Part shown: positions 16,701 to 24,713 of the stretch, in pieces
How positions within the stretch are numbered: the stretch's first letter is position 1
Layout: every line of letters starts with the position of its first letter
Source of the DNA: PALSA-1440 sp050011195
Lineage (GTDB): Bacteria; Verrucomicrobiota; Verrucomicrobiia; Limisphaerales; UBA8199
Direction of reading: 5' to 3'
NCBI GenBank assembly: GCA_050011195.1
Contig: JBEKJO010000021.1
Span: forward strand, 1 to 51,110
Length of the DNA stretch: 51,110 nucleotides
Program-made: the position numbers and the translations under genes
The notes under the pieces: model-generated
What the model saw: only the letters and a program-made list of their open reading frames with translations
Database searches by the model: none
Told to the model about the DNA's origin: nothing

Positions 16701-16867
16701 GGACTGGCTCCCGGCAGGCCCGCCCCCACTGAAATGGTGGGAAAATCAACCTGTGGCAGCGGTGAAACCGGCAGGAAATTGAACGCGAGCGCTCCGGCCA
16801 GCGCCACCGCGGCCGTCAGCAGCGTGGTCGCCACCGGGCGGCGAATAAAGGGAGCCGAGAGGTTCAT
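13760..16867 (-). CDS. RND efflux pump inner-membrane subunit 2 (MdtC/AcrB-like)
   Basis: 1035 residues, the normal length of an HAE1-type proton-driven multidrug exporter with 12 transmembrane helices and two large periplasmic loops. The proton-relay Asp pair is intact in TM4 (GFVVDDAIVVIENV, about residue 405), and the TM10 lysine is present in GIVKKNGIMMIDFAL. The N-terminus (MNLSAPFIRRPVATTLLTAAVALAG) is the usual amphipathic helix plus TM1. It follows the first pump gene by 5 bases and precedes the NodT gene by 3 bases. Two different pump subunits in tandem suggest a heteromeric MdtB2C-type pump. Substrates cannot be predicted. Confidence 0.95.
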   Translation of the reverse strand: MNLSAPFIRRPVATTLLTAAVALAGALAFNFLPVSPLPQVDFPTISVGAGLPGASPEIMASSVAAPLERRLGHIAGVNEMTSSSTLGSTSITLQFDLNRNIDGAARDVQAAINAARAYLPSNLPSNPTYRKFNPADAPILIIALTSPVYDRGRLYDAASTIIQQRLSQIQGVGQVNVGGSSLPGVRVDVNPTLLNSFGLGLEDVRTMLSRQNANQPKGQLANDETTVDLAANDQLFKAEDYKPLIVGYNNGAAIKLSDIANVRDSVENIRAAGFVNGQPSILLIISRQPGANIIETVDRVRQALPSLKASIPSAIDLTVVMDRTTTIRASVRDVEITLVIAVVLVILVVFIFLRSARATLIPSVAVPVSLIGTFGIMYLCHYTIDNLSLMALTISTGFVVDDAIVVIENVTRYLEQEMSPMEAALKGAREVGFTVLTISVSLVAVFIPILLMAGIVGRLFREFAVTLSVAIIVSLVVSLTTTPMMCSRLLKHQRAGERGRLYRASEKVFAWVLSLYERSLTRVLRHPVITLGVLLLTVALNVFLFIKVPKGFFPLQDNGTIMGGIQGAQDASFPSMQSAAARFVNLIKTDPAVANVMAFTGGGGAANSGFVYLGLKPLAQRKLSSSQVINRLRPKLAPVPGATVFMQAGQDLRIGGRQSNAQYQYTIQSDTLQDLVKWGPRLLQEMRKLPGFTDVNSDQQNNGLQASLVYDRLTAARLGLTPQMIDATLYDAFGQEQVSTMFKEMNQYHVVMEVDPKFWQSPQGLNDIYLRSTNSGQVPLSAITRFEPTTAPITVSHQGQFPSVTVSFNLAPGVALSDAVKTIQLMQQRIEMPARIHGSFSGTLQAFQASLASMPILIITALLAVYIVLGILYESYIHPLTIILSTIPPAGVGAFLALMLFHTDLSVIAAIGIVLLIGIVKKNGIMMIDFALAAEREQGQPPAEAIFQACLLRFRPIMMTTLAAMFGALPLVVGMGNGSELRRPLGIAIVGGLLVSQVLTLYTTPVVYLEIDRLRLRWEAWRRGPIVATPQAALG

Positions 16868-16872
16868 AACGG

Positions 16873-19800
16873 CTACGCCGGCGCAGGCTCGACACGGCCT
16901 TCACTGGCTTCGGCTTGGGCGGCTTTGAAACCCAGGCGATCGAAGAAGAGGTAAATCACGGGCGTGGTGTACAAGGTCAGCAACTGGCTAATGAGTAGTC
17001 CGCCAACGATGGAGATGCCCAGTGGCCGGCGCAGTTCCGAGCCGGTCCCCGTTCCCAGCGCCAGGGGCAAGGCGCCCAACAACGCGGCCATGGTGGTCAT
17101 CATGATGGGCCGGAAGCGGAGCAGGCAAGCCTGGTAAATCGCCTCCTCGGGCCTCTTGCCTTCCCGCCGCTCGGCATCCAGGGCGAAATCAATCATCATA
17201 ATGGCGTTCTTTTTCACGATGCCAATGAGGAGGATGATGCCAATCAGGGCCACGACGCTGAGTTCGGAGCCGCACACCAACAGCGCCAGTATGGCCCCCA
17301 CTCCGGCCGAGGGCAGGGTCGAGAGAATCGTTATCGCGTGAATGTAACTTTCGTAGAGAACGCCCAGCACGATATAGACGGTCACCACCGCGGCCAGGAT
17401 GAGCAGCGGTTCGTTGCGCAAGGAGGCCCGGAAAGACTGCGCCGTGCCTTGGAACGCCGCTTGAATGCTCAGCGGCATATTGAGTTCCTTCTGGGCCTGC
17501 TCGATGGCTTGGGTGGCGTCCCCCAAGGCGGCGCCCGGGGCCAGGTTGAACGAAATGGTCACGGTGGGGAATTGCCCTTGATGATTTACGGACAGGGGCG
17601 CGCTACCCTGCTCAAAATGCGTAAACGCGCTCAGCGGCACCTGGCCGCCGCCGGCCGAGCGAACGTAGATGTCTTGTAATTTGGCCGGGTTCTTTTGGAA
17701 CTCCGGCATCGTTTCCAGGATGACGTGATACTGGTTCAACTGGGTAAACAGCGTGGAGATCTGGCGTTGGCCGAAGGCATCGTACAGCGTGTCGTCAATC
17801 GCCTGGGGTGTAATCCCCAACCTGGAGGCGGTCGCCCGGTCGATCACCAACCGGGTGGCTGCGCCCCCGGTTTGTTGGTCGGTCGCGAGATCCTGAAGCT
17901 GGGGCAGCGTCTTGAGCCTCTCCATCAGCCGGGCGGTCCAGGCGTTTAACTCGTTGATATCCGGGTCCTCGAGCGTGTACTGGAACAGCGTGCGGCTGAC
18001 GCGATCTTCCACCGTCAGGTCCTGTATAGGCTGCATGTAAAGGGTGATTCCCTCCACCTTGGCCAATTGCCCTTGCAGGCGGTGCATGATCGTGGTGGCG
18101 TCCAGCTTGCGCTCCGCCAACGGTTTGAGATTGATGAGAATGCGCCCGCTGTTGAGGGTGGTGTTGATGCCATCCACGCCGATAAACGAAGAAAGACTCT
18201 CGACCGCCGGGTCTTTGAGGATGACCTCGGCCAGCGCTTGTTGCTTCGCGGCCATCGCCGCGAACGACGTGGTGGGGGGCGCTTCGGAGATGCCTTGAAT
18301 CACGCCCGTATCCTGCACCGGGAAAAACCCTTTCGGCACAATGACATAGAGCCAGACGGTCAGAGCCAGCGTCCCCGCCGCGACCAGCAAGGTCGCCGTC
18401 TGGCGTTTGAGGACCCACTGGAGTGTCTTCCCATAAATCCCGATGACCCGCTGGAGCACGTGTTCCGAGACGCGGTAGAACCATCCCTGCTGCGCCTCGG
18501 GTTTGTGCCGCAGCAATCGCGCGCACATCATGGGCGTGAGCGTGAGCGAAACAATGGCTGAGATCAGAATGGTCACCGCAAGGGTGACCGCGAACTCCCG
18601 GAATAAGCGCCCGACGATGTCGCCCATGAACAGCAGCGGGATGAGCACGGCGATCAAGGAAACGGTCAAGGATACGATCGTGAACCCGATTTGTTCGGCC
18701 CCCTTCAACGCGGCCTGCAGCGGGCGCTCGCCGGCTTCGATGTAGCGGGCGATGTTCTCGATCATCACGATGGCGTCATCCACCACAAACCCGGTCGAAA
18801 TCGTCAGCGCCATCAGCGTGAGGTTGTTCAGGCTATAACCGAGCAGATACATCACTCCGAACGTCCCTACCAGGGAAAGCGGCACCGCCACGCTCGGAAT
18901 GATGGTCGCCGACAGCGTCCGTAAGAACAAAAAGATCACCATTACGACCAAGGCGACGGTCAGCATCAGCTCGAACTGGACATCTTTGACCGAAGCCCGG
19001 ATCGTTGTGGTGCGGTCGGTCAGCACCGAGACCTCGATGCCCGCGGGGAGAGTGGTCTTGAGCTGTGGCAAGCGCGCTTTGATACGGTCCACGACCTGGA
19101 TGATATTGGCGCCCGGCTGGCGCTGGATGTTGAGGATGATCGCCGGAGCGTTATTCATCCAGGCGGCCTGCTTGACGTTCTCCGCGTCGTCGATCACGTT
19201 CGCCACGTCCGACAGCATCACGGCCGCCCCGTTGCGATAGGCCACAACGACCGTCGAGCGGTAATCCTGGCTGGTGAGGAGCTGGTCGTTGCCGTTGATT
19301 TGGTAAGCCTGCTGCGGCCCGTCGAAGTTTCCCATGGCCTGGTCGATGCTGGTCTGCTGGAGGGCAGTGCGCACGTCCTCGAGATTTAATCCGCGCGAGG
19401 AGAGCGCCGTCGGATTGACCTGAACCCGCACGGCCGGCTTCTGCCCTCCGCTGATGGTCACCAGGCCCACCCCGGGTATCTGCGAGATTTTCTGGGCCAG
19501 CCGCGTGTCCGCCATGTCCTCCACCTGAAACAGGGCGATGGATTCTGAGGTGAGCGCCAGCGTCAGAATGGGCGCATCGGCCGGATTGGATTTGCTGTAG
19601 ATGGGCGGGGCCGGGAGATTGGCCGGCAGATAGGTCTGGGCCGCGTTAATCGCCGCCTGCACCTCTTGCTCGGCCACATCGATGTTCAGGTTGAGCGCGA
19701 ATTGAAGGATAATGACCGAGCTGCCGCCCGAGCTGGTCGAGGTCATCTGGTTCAACCCGGGCACTTGCCCAAACTGCCGTTCCAGTGGCGCGGTGACGGC

Positions 19801-19983
19801 TGAGGCCACCACATCAGGGCTGGCGCCGGGATAGAAAGTCACAACCTGGATGGTTGGGTAATCGACTTCCGGCAAAGCCGACACGGGCAGTTGCTTGTAA
19901 GCGACCAGTCCGGCCAGGAGAATCGCCGCCATGAGCAGCGAAGTCGCCACCGGCCGGAGGATGAATGGACGGGAGGGGCTCAT
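16873..19983 (-). CDS. RND efflux pump inner-membrane subunit 1 (MdtB-like)
   Basis: 1036 residues, homologous to the following gene but clearly diverged. TM4 carries the Asp pair (GFVVDDAIVMIENIARYIE) and TM10 the Lys (GIVKKNAIMMIDFALDAERREGKRP...). The N-terminus is MSPSRPFILRPVATSLLMAAILLAG. The start codon overlaps the adaptor stop by four bases (ATGA), so translation is coupled. It exports small molecules from the inner-membrane leaflet or periplasm through the NodT channel, using proton motive force (family knowledge). No duplicated stretch long enough to suggest recent tandem duplication was noticed. Confidence 0.95.
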   Translation of the reverse strand: MSPSRPFILRPVATSLLMAAILLAGLVAYKQLPVSALPEVDYPTIQVVTFYPGASPDVVASAVTAPLERQFGQVPGLNQMTSTSSGGSSVIILQFALNLNIDVAEQEVQAAINAAQTYLPANLPAPPIYSKSNPADAPILTLALTSESIALFQVEDMADTRLAQKISQIPGVGLVTISGGQKPAVRVQVNPTALSSRGLNLEDVRTALQQTSIDQAMGNFDGPQQAYQINGNDQLLTSQDYRSTVVVAYRNGAAVMLSDVANVIDDAENVKQAAWMNNAPAIILNIQRQPGANIIQVVDRIKARLPQLKTTLPAGIEVSVLTDRTTTIRASVKDVQFELMLTVALVVMVIFLFLRTLSATIIPSVAVPLSLVGTFGVMYLLGYSLNNLTLMALTISTGFVVDDAIVMIENIARYIEAGERPLQAALKGAEQIGFTIVSLTVSLIAVLIPLLFMGDIVGRLFREFAVTLAVTILISAIVSLTLTPMMCARLLRHKPEAQQGWFYRVSEHVLQRVIGIYGKTLQWVLKRQTATLLVAAGTLALTVWLYVIVPKGFFPVQDTGVIQGISEAPPTTSFAAMAAKQQALAEVILKDPAVESLSSFIGVDGINTTLNSGRILINLKPLAERKLDATTIMHRLQGQLAKVEGITLYMQPIQDLTVEDRVSRTLFQYTLEDPDINELNAWTARLMERLKTLPQLQDLATDQQTGGAATRLVIDRATASRLGITPQAIDDTLYDAFGQRQISTLFTQLNQYHVILETMPEFQKNPAKLQDIYVRSAGGGQVPLSAFTHFEQGSAPLSVNHQGQFPTVTISFNLAPGAALGDATQAIEQAQKELNMPLSIQAAFQGTAQSFRASLRNEPLLILAAVVTVYIVLGVLYESYIHAITILSTLPSAGVGAILALLVCGSELSVVALIGIILLIGIVKKNAIMMIDFALDAERREGKRPEEAIYQACLLRFRPIMMTTMAALLGALPLALGTGTGSELRRPLGISIVGGLLISQLLTLYTTPVIYLFFDRLGFKAAQAEASEGRVEPAPA

Positions 19984-21311
19984 TCGCGTCGTGGTCCGGT
20001 CGCGTTCATCGGTGGTGGATTTGTTTTGCCCGGCTTCATTCTCCGCATGCTTCCTTCTACGGCCGCGCTCCCGGCCTTGCCCCCGCCCTGCTTCGGCTCT
20101 TCCGCCGAATTACGTACCGTCACTTTCATGCCTTCCTGCAGCCGATTGAAATTGTTCGTCGAGATGATTTCGCCCGGCTCCAATCCTTCCACGGCGGTGA
20201 CATTGGCATCGGTGTCGGTCAGGCCCGTCGAGACGGTGCGCATGGCGACCGTCTGGTTAGTCTGCACCACGTAAACAAAGGCGCCCTGGGCGTTGTGCTG
20301 GATGGCCGCAGTGGGAACCAGCGTGGCCCCGTGCTCCGTGCGCACCAGCAGTCTCGCATTGACGAATTGGTTTGGAAAGAGGGAGTTGTCCTCGTTGGGA
20401 AAGAGGGCCTTGAGCTTGAGGGTGCCGGTCGTGGAGTCGATCTGATTGTCCATCGTCAGGAGCGTCCCGGTCGCCAGCTTTTCCCCTTGGTCGCGGTCGT
20501 AGGCCTCGACCACCAGCGTTTGGCCCTGATTCAACTGTTTCTGGATTTCAGGCAGAGCGTCTTCCTCGGGACTGAAGGTCACGGTAATGGGTTGAAGCTG
20601 GGTAATCACCGCCAGGGGATTGGCATCGGTGGCATGGACGATGTTGCCGGGGTCCACCAGGCGCAGCCCAACGCGTCCGGAAATGGGCGCGGTGATGTGG
20701 GAGTAGATTATTTGCAGCTTAGCAGTATCCACCTGGCCCTGGTCAAGCTTCACGGTGCCTTCGTACTGGTGAACTGTAGCCACCTGGGTATCGAGTTGCT
20801 GCTTGGGGATCGCATTACTGCGGTAAGCAATCTGGTAGCGCTCCAAATCAACGTGCGCATTTTCTAGCAGCGCCTGGTCGCGGGCCAACTGGCCTTCGGC
20901 TTGAGTGAGTTGCGCCTGATAAGGTCGCGGGTCAATTTCCACCAGTGAATCACCGGCATGAACCATTTGGCCCTCGACGTAGTTCACGCTCATGAGCTGC
21001 CCATCCACGCGGCTCTTCACCTGCACGGTATAGACCGGGACCACGAGAGCAATGCGCTCAACGTACTTTCCAATATCGCCTTTCCGGGCCGTCGCCGTGC
21101 CCACCATCGGAGCGAGCGGTGCAGACGAAAGTGTCTTTCGATTCGATTCTTCCGCCGTCCGTCGGTGAAGGAGAAACGCGCCGACGGCGGCGAGAAGGAC
21201 GCACAGCGCAGCGATCACTGCCCAGCGTCGGCCCTTCCCTTTAGAAGACTGCGCCGAAGATGAGTGGGGGGGGGTGTCGGAATTCGTCGGGTTGATGTTT
21301 GACTCAGACAT
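19980..21311 (-). CDS. RND efflux periplasmic adaptor (membrane fusion protein, MdtA-like)
   Basis: 443 residues. An N-terminal cytoplasmic Ser-rich tail is followed by one transmembrane segment (WAVIAALCVLLAAVGAFLL, about 30-48). Then come the barrel-sandwich half (VQVKSRVDGQLMSVNYVEGQMVHAGDSLVEIDPRPY), a helical hairpin (AQLTQAEGQLARDQALLENAHVDLERY), the second lipoyl half (ITAPISGRVGLRLVDPGNIV), a beta-barrel domain and a membrane-proximal domain ending near 'EGMKVTVR'. The last about 45 residues are a Gly/Lys/Pro-rich tail. It is the first gene of the four-gene efflux operon and overlaps the first pump gene by 4 bases. No regulator is adjacent. Confidence 0.95.
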   Translation of the reverse strand: MSESNINPTNSDTPPHSSSAQSSKGKGRRWAVIAALCVLLAAVGAFLLHRRTAEESNRKTLSSAPLAPMVGTATARKGDIGKYVERIALVVPVYTVQVKSRVDGQLMSVNYVEGQMVHAGDSLVEIDPRPYQAQLTQAEGQLARDQALLENAHVDLERYQIAYRSNAIPKQQLDTQVATVHQYEGTVKLDQGQVDTAKLQIIYSHITAPISGRVGLRLVDPGNIVHATDANPLAVITQLQPITVTFSPEEDALPEIQKQLNQGQTLVVEAYDRDQGEKLATGTLLTMDNQIDSTTGTLKLKALFPNEDNSLFPNQFVNARLLVRTEHGATLVPTAAIQHNAQGAFVYVVQTNQTVAMRTVSTGLTDTDANVTAVEGLEPGEIISTNNFNRLQEGMKVTVRNSAEEPKQGGGKAGSAAVEGSMRRMKPGKTNPPPMNATGPRRE

Positions 21312-21339
21312 TGTAAACGGAATTGTTCCTATCGTGTGC

Positions 21340-21611
21340 TCAGGCTCTTAAAGTATCCGCGCTAATTGTTTGAATATACTTCTCCTGCTGCGCCAGCAGG
21401 TCAAGTGAGATCTTCAATTCCCGGGTTGAACGGCGCCAGCGGCGCGGAGCGGGCCGGCTTGGTCTCCGGCTCCGGCACGATCTCCGGCGCGGTCTCCACT
21501 CCCGGCGCGGGGAATGGTTTCTTCGCCCCGGCGAAGCACTCGGCAAAAACCTTGTGCAACGTGTCCTCAATTTGTGCGGCATTCGCCTGTTGCAACCGAG
21601 GTGCCCAGTAG
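21340..21611 (-). pseudogene. Frameshifted coding remnant upstream of the efflux operon
   Basis: Two adjacent minus-strand frames look coding by codon use (GC-rich third positions). One runs 'QQANAAQIEDTLHKVFAECFAGAKKPFPAP ... APFNPG' and stops at 21401. The other continues 'ELKISLDLLAQQEKYIQTISADTLRA' and stops at 21340. They join with a one-base shift near CCCGGGAATTG (about 21415-21420). A TTG near 21599 could be the start. It may be a decayed small gene, a C-terminal fragment or a sequencing error. The product was not recognised. It ends 28 bases before the efflux adaptor start. Confidence 0.4.
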
Positions 21612-21654
21612 GAATTGTGAATAAACTTGTGAACAAGATGTGAGTATCTTTCTC

Positions 21655-21685
21655 TTGTCTCGCTGGGTGGAAATTGGGAGATAAT
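21655..21685 (+). promoter_or_regulatory. Candidate mraZ promoter
   Basis: TTGTCT (21655-21660) and GATAAT (21680-21685) are separated by 19 bases, slightly longer than ideal for sigma-70. The -10 lies inside the MraZ box array, as expected for an autorepressed promoter. It is only a candidate. Confidence 0.35.
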
Positions 21686-21709
21686 GGGGTATATTGGTGA
21701 TGAATGGGG
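21664..21709 (+). promoter_or_regulatory. MraZ operator: array of TGGGN boxes with 10-bp phasing
   Basis: Boxes start at 21664 (TGGGT), 21675 (TGGGA), 21685 (TGGGG), 21695 (TGGTG, one mismatch) and 21705 (TGGGG). The last four are spaced exactly 10 bp apart. In E. coli MraZ binds direct TGGGN repeats separated by 5 bases (10-bp period), so this is very probably the autoregulatory site. The last box also supplies the G-rich ribosome-binding site for the ATG at 21713. Confidence 0.8.
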
Positions 21710-21712
21710 ACT

Positions 21713-22198
21713 ATGGCAAGACCGGCGAAAATCAAAGCGGCGAGTGTTGGCAACGGAACTGCCTTGTATCTCGGGCAGCACGTTCGCCAAGTGGACCATG
21801 GCCGCGTTATTCTCCCGGTCGAATGGCGTCCCGACGCTTCTCCGAGGGATTTTACAGTGATCTCGTGGCCTGTGCTGGCTCCGGAGTACTTGCTTGTGCT
21901 GCCTCCTTCCCGCTGGGAGGTGCTTCAGAGAGATTTGGAAGCCCGTTCGACCGCGGATGAAGAGACGGCCGAGATCGAGAGGTCGATCAGCTCAAGGATC
22001 TGCCTCAGTTCGCTGGATCGCTATGGCCGGCTTCCGTTGCCGGAGGAAGTGTTAAAAGGGCTCGGAATCGAGAAAGAAGCCACTCTGGTTGGGCGAATCA
22101 ACAAGTTCGAAGTGTGGAACACTTCCCGATTCACGGCCACACTGGCAAACACCAAACCGCAGCTAATCGCAACCGCCCTCAAATCCATAAGAATATGA
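21713..22198 (+). CDS. mraZ: Transcriptional regulator MraZ
   Basis: 161 residues made of two AbrB/SpoVT-like beta-alpha-beta halves: N-terminal 'VDHGRVILPVEWRP' and C-terminal 'LDRYGRLPLPEEVLKGLGIEKEATLVGRINKFEVWNTSRF', the latter a textbook MraZ signature. The N-terminal half is more divergent than usual; the Arg of 'GR' is retained in both. MraZ forms rings that bind TGGGN repeats and represses the division and cell-wall cluster. I prefer the ATG at 21713 to 21704 because a GGGG ribosome-binding site lies just upstream and the last operator box would otherwise be codons. Its stop overlaps the ATG of the next gene (ATGA at 22195-22198). Confidence 0.93.
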   Translation: MARPAKIKAASVGNGTALYLGQHVRQVDHGRVILPVEWRPDASPRDFTVISWPVLAPEYLLVLPPSRWEVLQRDLEARSTADEETAEIERSISSRICLSSLDRYGRLPLPEEVLKGLGIEKEATLVGRINKFEVWNTSRFTATLANTKPQLIATALKSIRI

Positions 22199-22716
22199 GT
22201 CCGGGCCATGTGTTTCTCTTGGGAGATGGGACTGCGTTCCACCATTTCCGGAAGAACCCCTTTCGCCCCGCAAAGCCCGCCCGGGCCTTTTTGCTGGAGT
22301 TTGTGAAGCCGGCCAGCACCCGGCCAATCAGGCCACTGCTCGATACCCACAACGCAGGACAGGCCTCCCGGTTGTCCACCAGCATCCAAGCCACCCCAAC
22401 AACGCCCTATCCTATCCAAACCGCAGACTGCCCGCCTCGGTCGCCAGGTCGAGTCGATAAGGTCGAAGCAGCTGTCATGAAGGTGCTGGCCGTAGTCTTC
22501 GCGGTCGTCTGCATCGGTTGCGTAATCGGCCTGCAGCACATCGCGCATGTCAGGCAGATAGGCGTGCTGCGCCGGCAGCTCCGGGAGAAAGACCAGGAAC
22601 TGCGGGCTGCCACGCAGGCCTGCCACTCCCTCGAGTCTTACGTGGCCGCGAAAGCCGCGGAGGAGTTCCGCCCGGCAGACGCGCACCTCGTCGCGGCAAA
22701 GGGAGCAACAAGATGA
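22195..22716 (+). CDS. FtsL-like division protein with a long N-terminal tail
   Basis: 173 residues. Residues about 95-115 (MKVLAVVFAVVCIGCVIGLQ) form one transmembrane helix, followed by a coiled coil (HVRQIGVLRRQLREKDQELRAATQ). This is the topology of FtsL, placed exactly where ftsL sits before ftsI. The 94 preceding residues are Pro/Ser/Thr-rich and would be cytoplasmic. They are in frame from an ATG that overlaps the mraZ stop by ATGA, which favours the long form; a short form of 79 residues could start at 22477. No rsmH methyltransferase motif is visible in the tail. FtsL proteins are too diverged to identify by sequence alone, so the call rests on topology and position. Confidence 0.6.
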   Translation: MSPGHVFLLGDGTAFHHFRKNPFRPAKPARAFLLEFVKPASTRPIRPLLDTHNAGQASRLSTSIQATPTTPYPIQTADCPPRSPGRVDKVEAAVMKVLAVVFAVVCIGCVIGLQHIAHVRQIGVLRRQLREKDQELRAATQACHSLESYVAAKAAEEFRPADAHLVAAKGATR

Positions 22717-22772
22717 AAGTTCCCAAGCGCGGCTAACATCATTCGACGCGCCCGGCTGAACTCGGATGCCCT

Positions 22773-24713
22773 ATGTTCTCAGCACTTCAATACAAGCGTT
22801 TAGCCGGGATTATCCTCTTGATGGTGGCTGCTTTTGGCTGGCTTTTTTGCCGCCTCTTTGAAATTCAGGTCATCCGCCATCAGGAGTTGACGGCCAAGGC
22901 TCGCAAGTTTTCTGAAACGACGCGCATCCTTGAGGCGTGGCGAGGCAAAATCCTGGACCGTAACGGTGCCGTTCTGGCGAGCTCGGTTCCGCTAAAAACC
23001 ATTTATGTAAACCCCGTTTTGTGTTCGAACCGGGTAGGGCAGATTGCGCAAACTTGCGGCCCCTTGCTCCACATACCGCCGACCGCATTGGCCAACCGTT
23101 TGCGCGCTTGCTTTCAGAAATCGGCCGGGAGAGGCGTGGAAACCCCGAAAGCGCTTGTGCTTAAGCGCAATGTTCCGATCGCTGAATGGCAAGCGATCTC
23201 CAGCGCTTTGGCACTGGAGACTTTCGGCTTCACAAAACCGAAGCTCGCGGCGGCGGACAAGGCCTCGCTTCAGAAGCTCCGCCGCAAGCTCCTGTTTGCC
23301 AGGGACGCCCAAGCGCGCCTCTATCCTTACGGGGAAACTCTCGCTCAGGAGGTGGGCTTCGTCTCAACTCGAACCAATGGCCCTGGTCTCCAAGGCGTCT
23401 GCGGGATGGAAAGGGCCTTCGACGAGGTTCTGGCTGGAAAGAATGGCCTGTGTGTTTTGGAACAGGATGCTGCCGGAAACGAAGTTTCCTGGTGCCGGTC
23501 AAAGTACAGGTCGCCATCCGATGGAGGCAATGTCGTCCTGACGATCGACGTGCGCCTGCAGAAGATCCTGCAGAGCGCGCTGGCGTCCGCAAAAAACACG
23601 TACCACGCCCGCGCTGCTTCAGCTATTGTTATGGACCCGCGGACATTTGAAATCCTTGCCGTGAGTTCTGTGCCGGGGTTCAATCCGCAAGACCCCGGCG
23701 CTTCTCCGGCCGAGACTTGGCGAACCCCGGCTTTCAGCGACCGAGTCGAGCCTGGATCCACTTTCAAAGTGATCACCCTGGCTGCCGCCCTCGACCAGGG
23801 TCTGGTGACGCTGGACAGCGGGGTTTACTGCGAACAAGGGAATTTCCTCGTCAACCGCGTGTCCGTGCATGACCACGCTCCGTATGGATTGCTAACCCTC
23901 CGGCAAGCGTTCGTCAAGTCATCCAACATAGCGTTTGCCAAAACTGCCCTCGAACTTGGCCCCCAAAGGTTTTATAGCTGCATCACCAACTTCGGCTTCG
24001 GAAAATACACCGGGATTCCCGCCGTGGGCGAGACTTCCGGCCGGATCGGGCTGCCTGCTACTTGGTCAACCATGACCTTGACGCGGGCCGCTTTTGGTCA
24101 GGGAATATGTGTTTCTCAGTTACAAATGGCCACTGCCATGTGCGTGATTGCTAATGATGGCCGCTTGATGCGGCCTTTGATCGTTAGCCGCATCGAGTCG
24201 GCGCAAGGCCGGGTTCTCCGGCAGTTTCAGCCGCAATTCGTTCGCATCGTCGTGCGCCCCCAAACGGCGCAGCAGGTCAAGGAAGCCCTGAAAGCAGTCT
24301 CTTCGCCGGACGGCACCGGTGCGCTTGCCGCCCTTGATCGTTACACAGTTGCGATCAAAACCGGCACGGCGCAAAAGTCCAACGCTGGCGGTTACCAGCT
24401 CGGTCGCTATTATTCCTCTGTGATCGGCTTCTTTCCCGCCGACGCCCCGCGCGTGGTTATCGCGGTCGCTCTGGATGAACCTCAAAACGGCTACTATGCC
24501 GGAACAGTGGTGGCGCCGGTGTTCCGTGCTATTGCCGGGCAAATTGCCGCCTGCCTCTCCATCCCTCCTGACAAGGGCCCTCATAAGCCTGTCGGGAATC
24601 TGTTAGCCCGGCCGACACTTTCGGCAACCCCAACAGTTCACACGGCCGGGAGCGGCCCAAGGCGGGGAACATCGGCTGCAAACCGGACCTTTGCCAGCGT
24701 TTCGAGACCATGA
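22773..24713 (+). CDS. ftsI: Peptidoglycan D,D-transpeptidase FtsI (class B PBP)
   Basis: 646 residues. One N-terminal membrane anchor (LAGIILLMVAAFGWLFCRLF, about 10-29), a PBP-dimerisation domain (WRGKILDRNGAVLASSVPLKTIYVNP at about 56-81 is its hallmark) and a transpeptidase domain. All catalytic motifs are intact: STFK at 329-332, SSN at 383-385, KTGT at 529-532. The last about 70 residues are a low-complexity Pro/Thr/Ser tail. It cross-links septal peptidoglycan together with FtsW, whose gene overlaps it by four bases (ATGA at 24710-24713). Its position after mraZ and the FtsL-like gene makes FtsI more likely than an elongation PBP2. Confidence 0.95.
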   Translation: MFSALQYKRLAGIILLMVAAFGWLFCRLFEIQVIRHQELTAKARKFSETTRILEAWRGKILDRNGAVLASSVPLKTIYVNPVLCSNRVGQIAQTCGPLLHIPPTALANRLRACFQKSAGRGVETPKALVLKRNVPIAEWQAISSALALETFGFTKPKLAAADKASLQKLRRKLLFARDAQARLYPYGETLAQEVGFVSTRTNGPGLQGVCGMERAFDEVLAGKNGLCVLEQDAAGNEVSWCRSKYRSPSDGGNVVLTIDVRLQKILQSALASAKNTYHARAASAIVMDPRTFEILAVSSVPGFNPQDPGASPAETWRTPAFSDRVEPGSTFKVITLAAALDQGLVTLDSGVYCEQGNFLVNRVSVHDHAPYGLLTLRQAFVKSSNIAFAKTALELGPQRFYSCITNFGFGKYTGIPAVGETSGRIGLPATWSTMTLTRAAFGQGICVSQLQMATAMCVIANDGRLMRPLIVSRIESAQGRVLRQFQPQFVRIVVRPQTAQQVKEALKAVSSPDGTGALAALDRYTVAIKTGTAQKSNAGGYQLGRYYSSVIGFFPADAPRVVIAVALDEPQNGYYAGTVVAPVFRAIAGQIAACLSIPPDKGPHKPVGNLLARPTLSATPTVHTAGSGPRRGTSAANRTFASVSRP

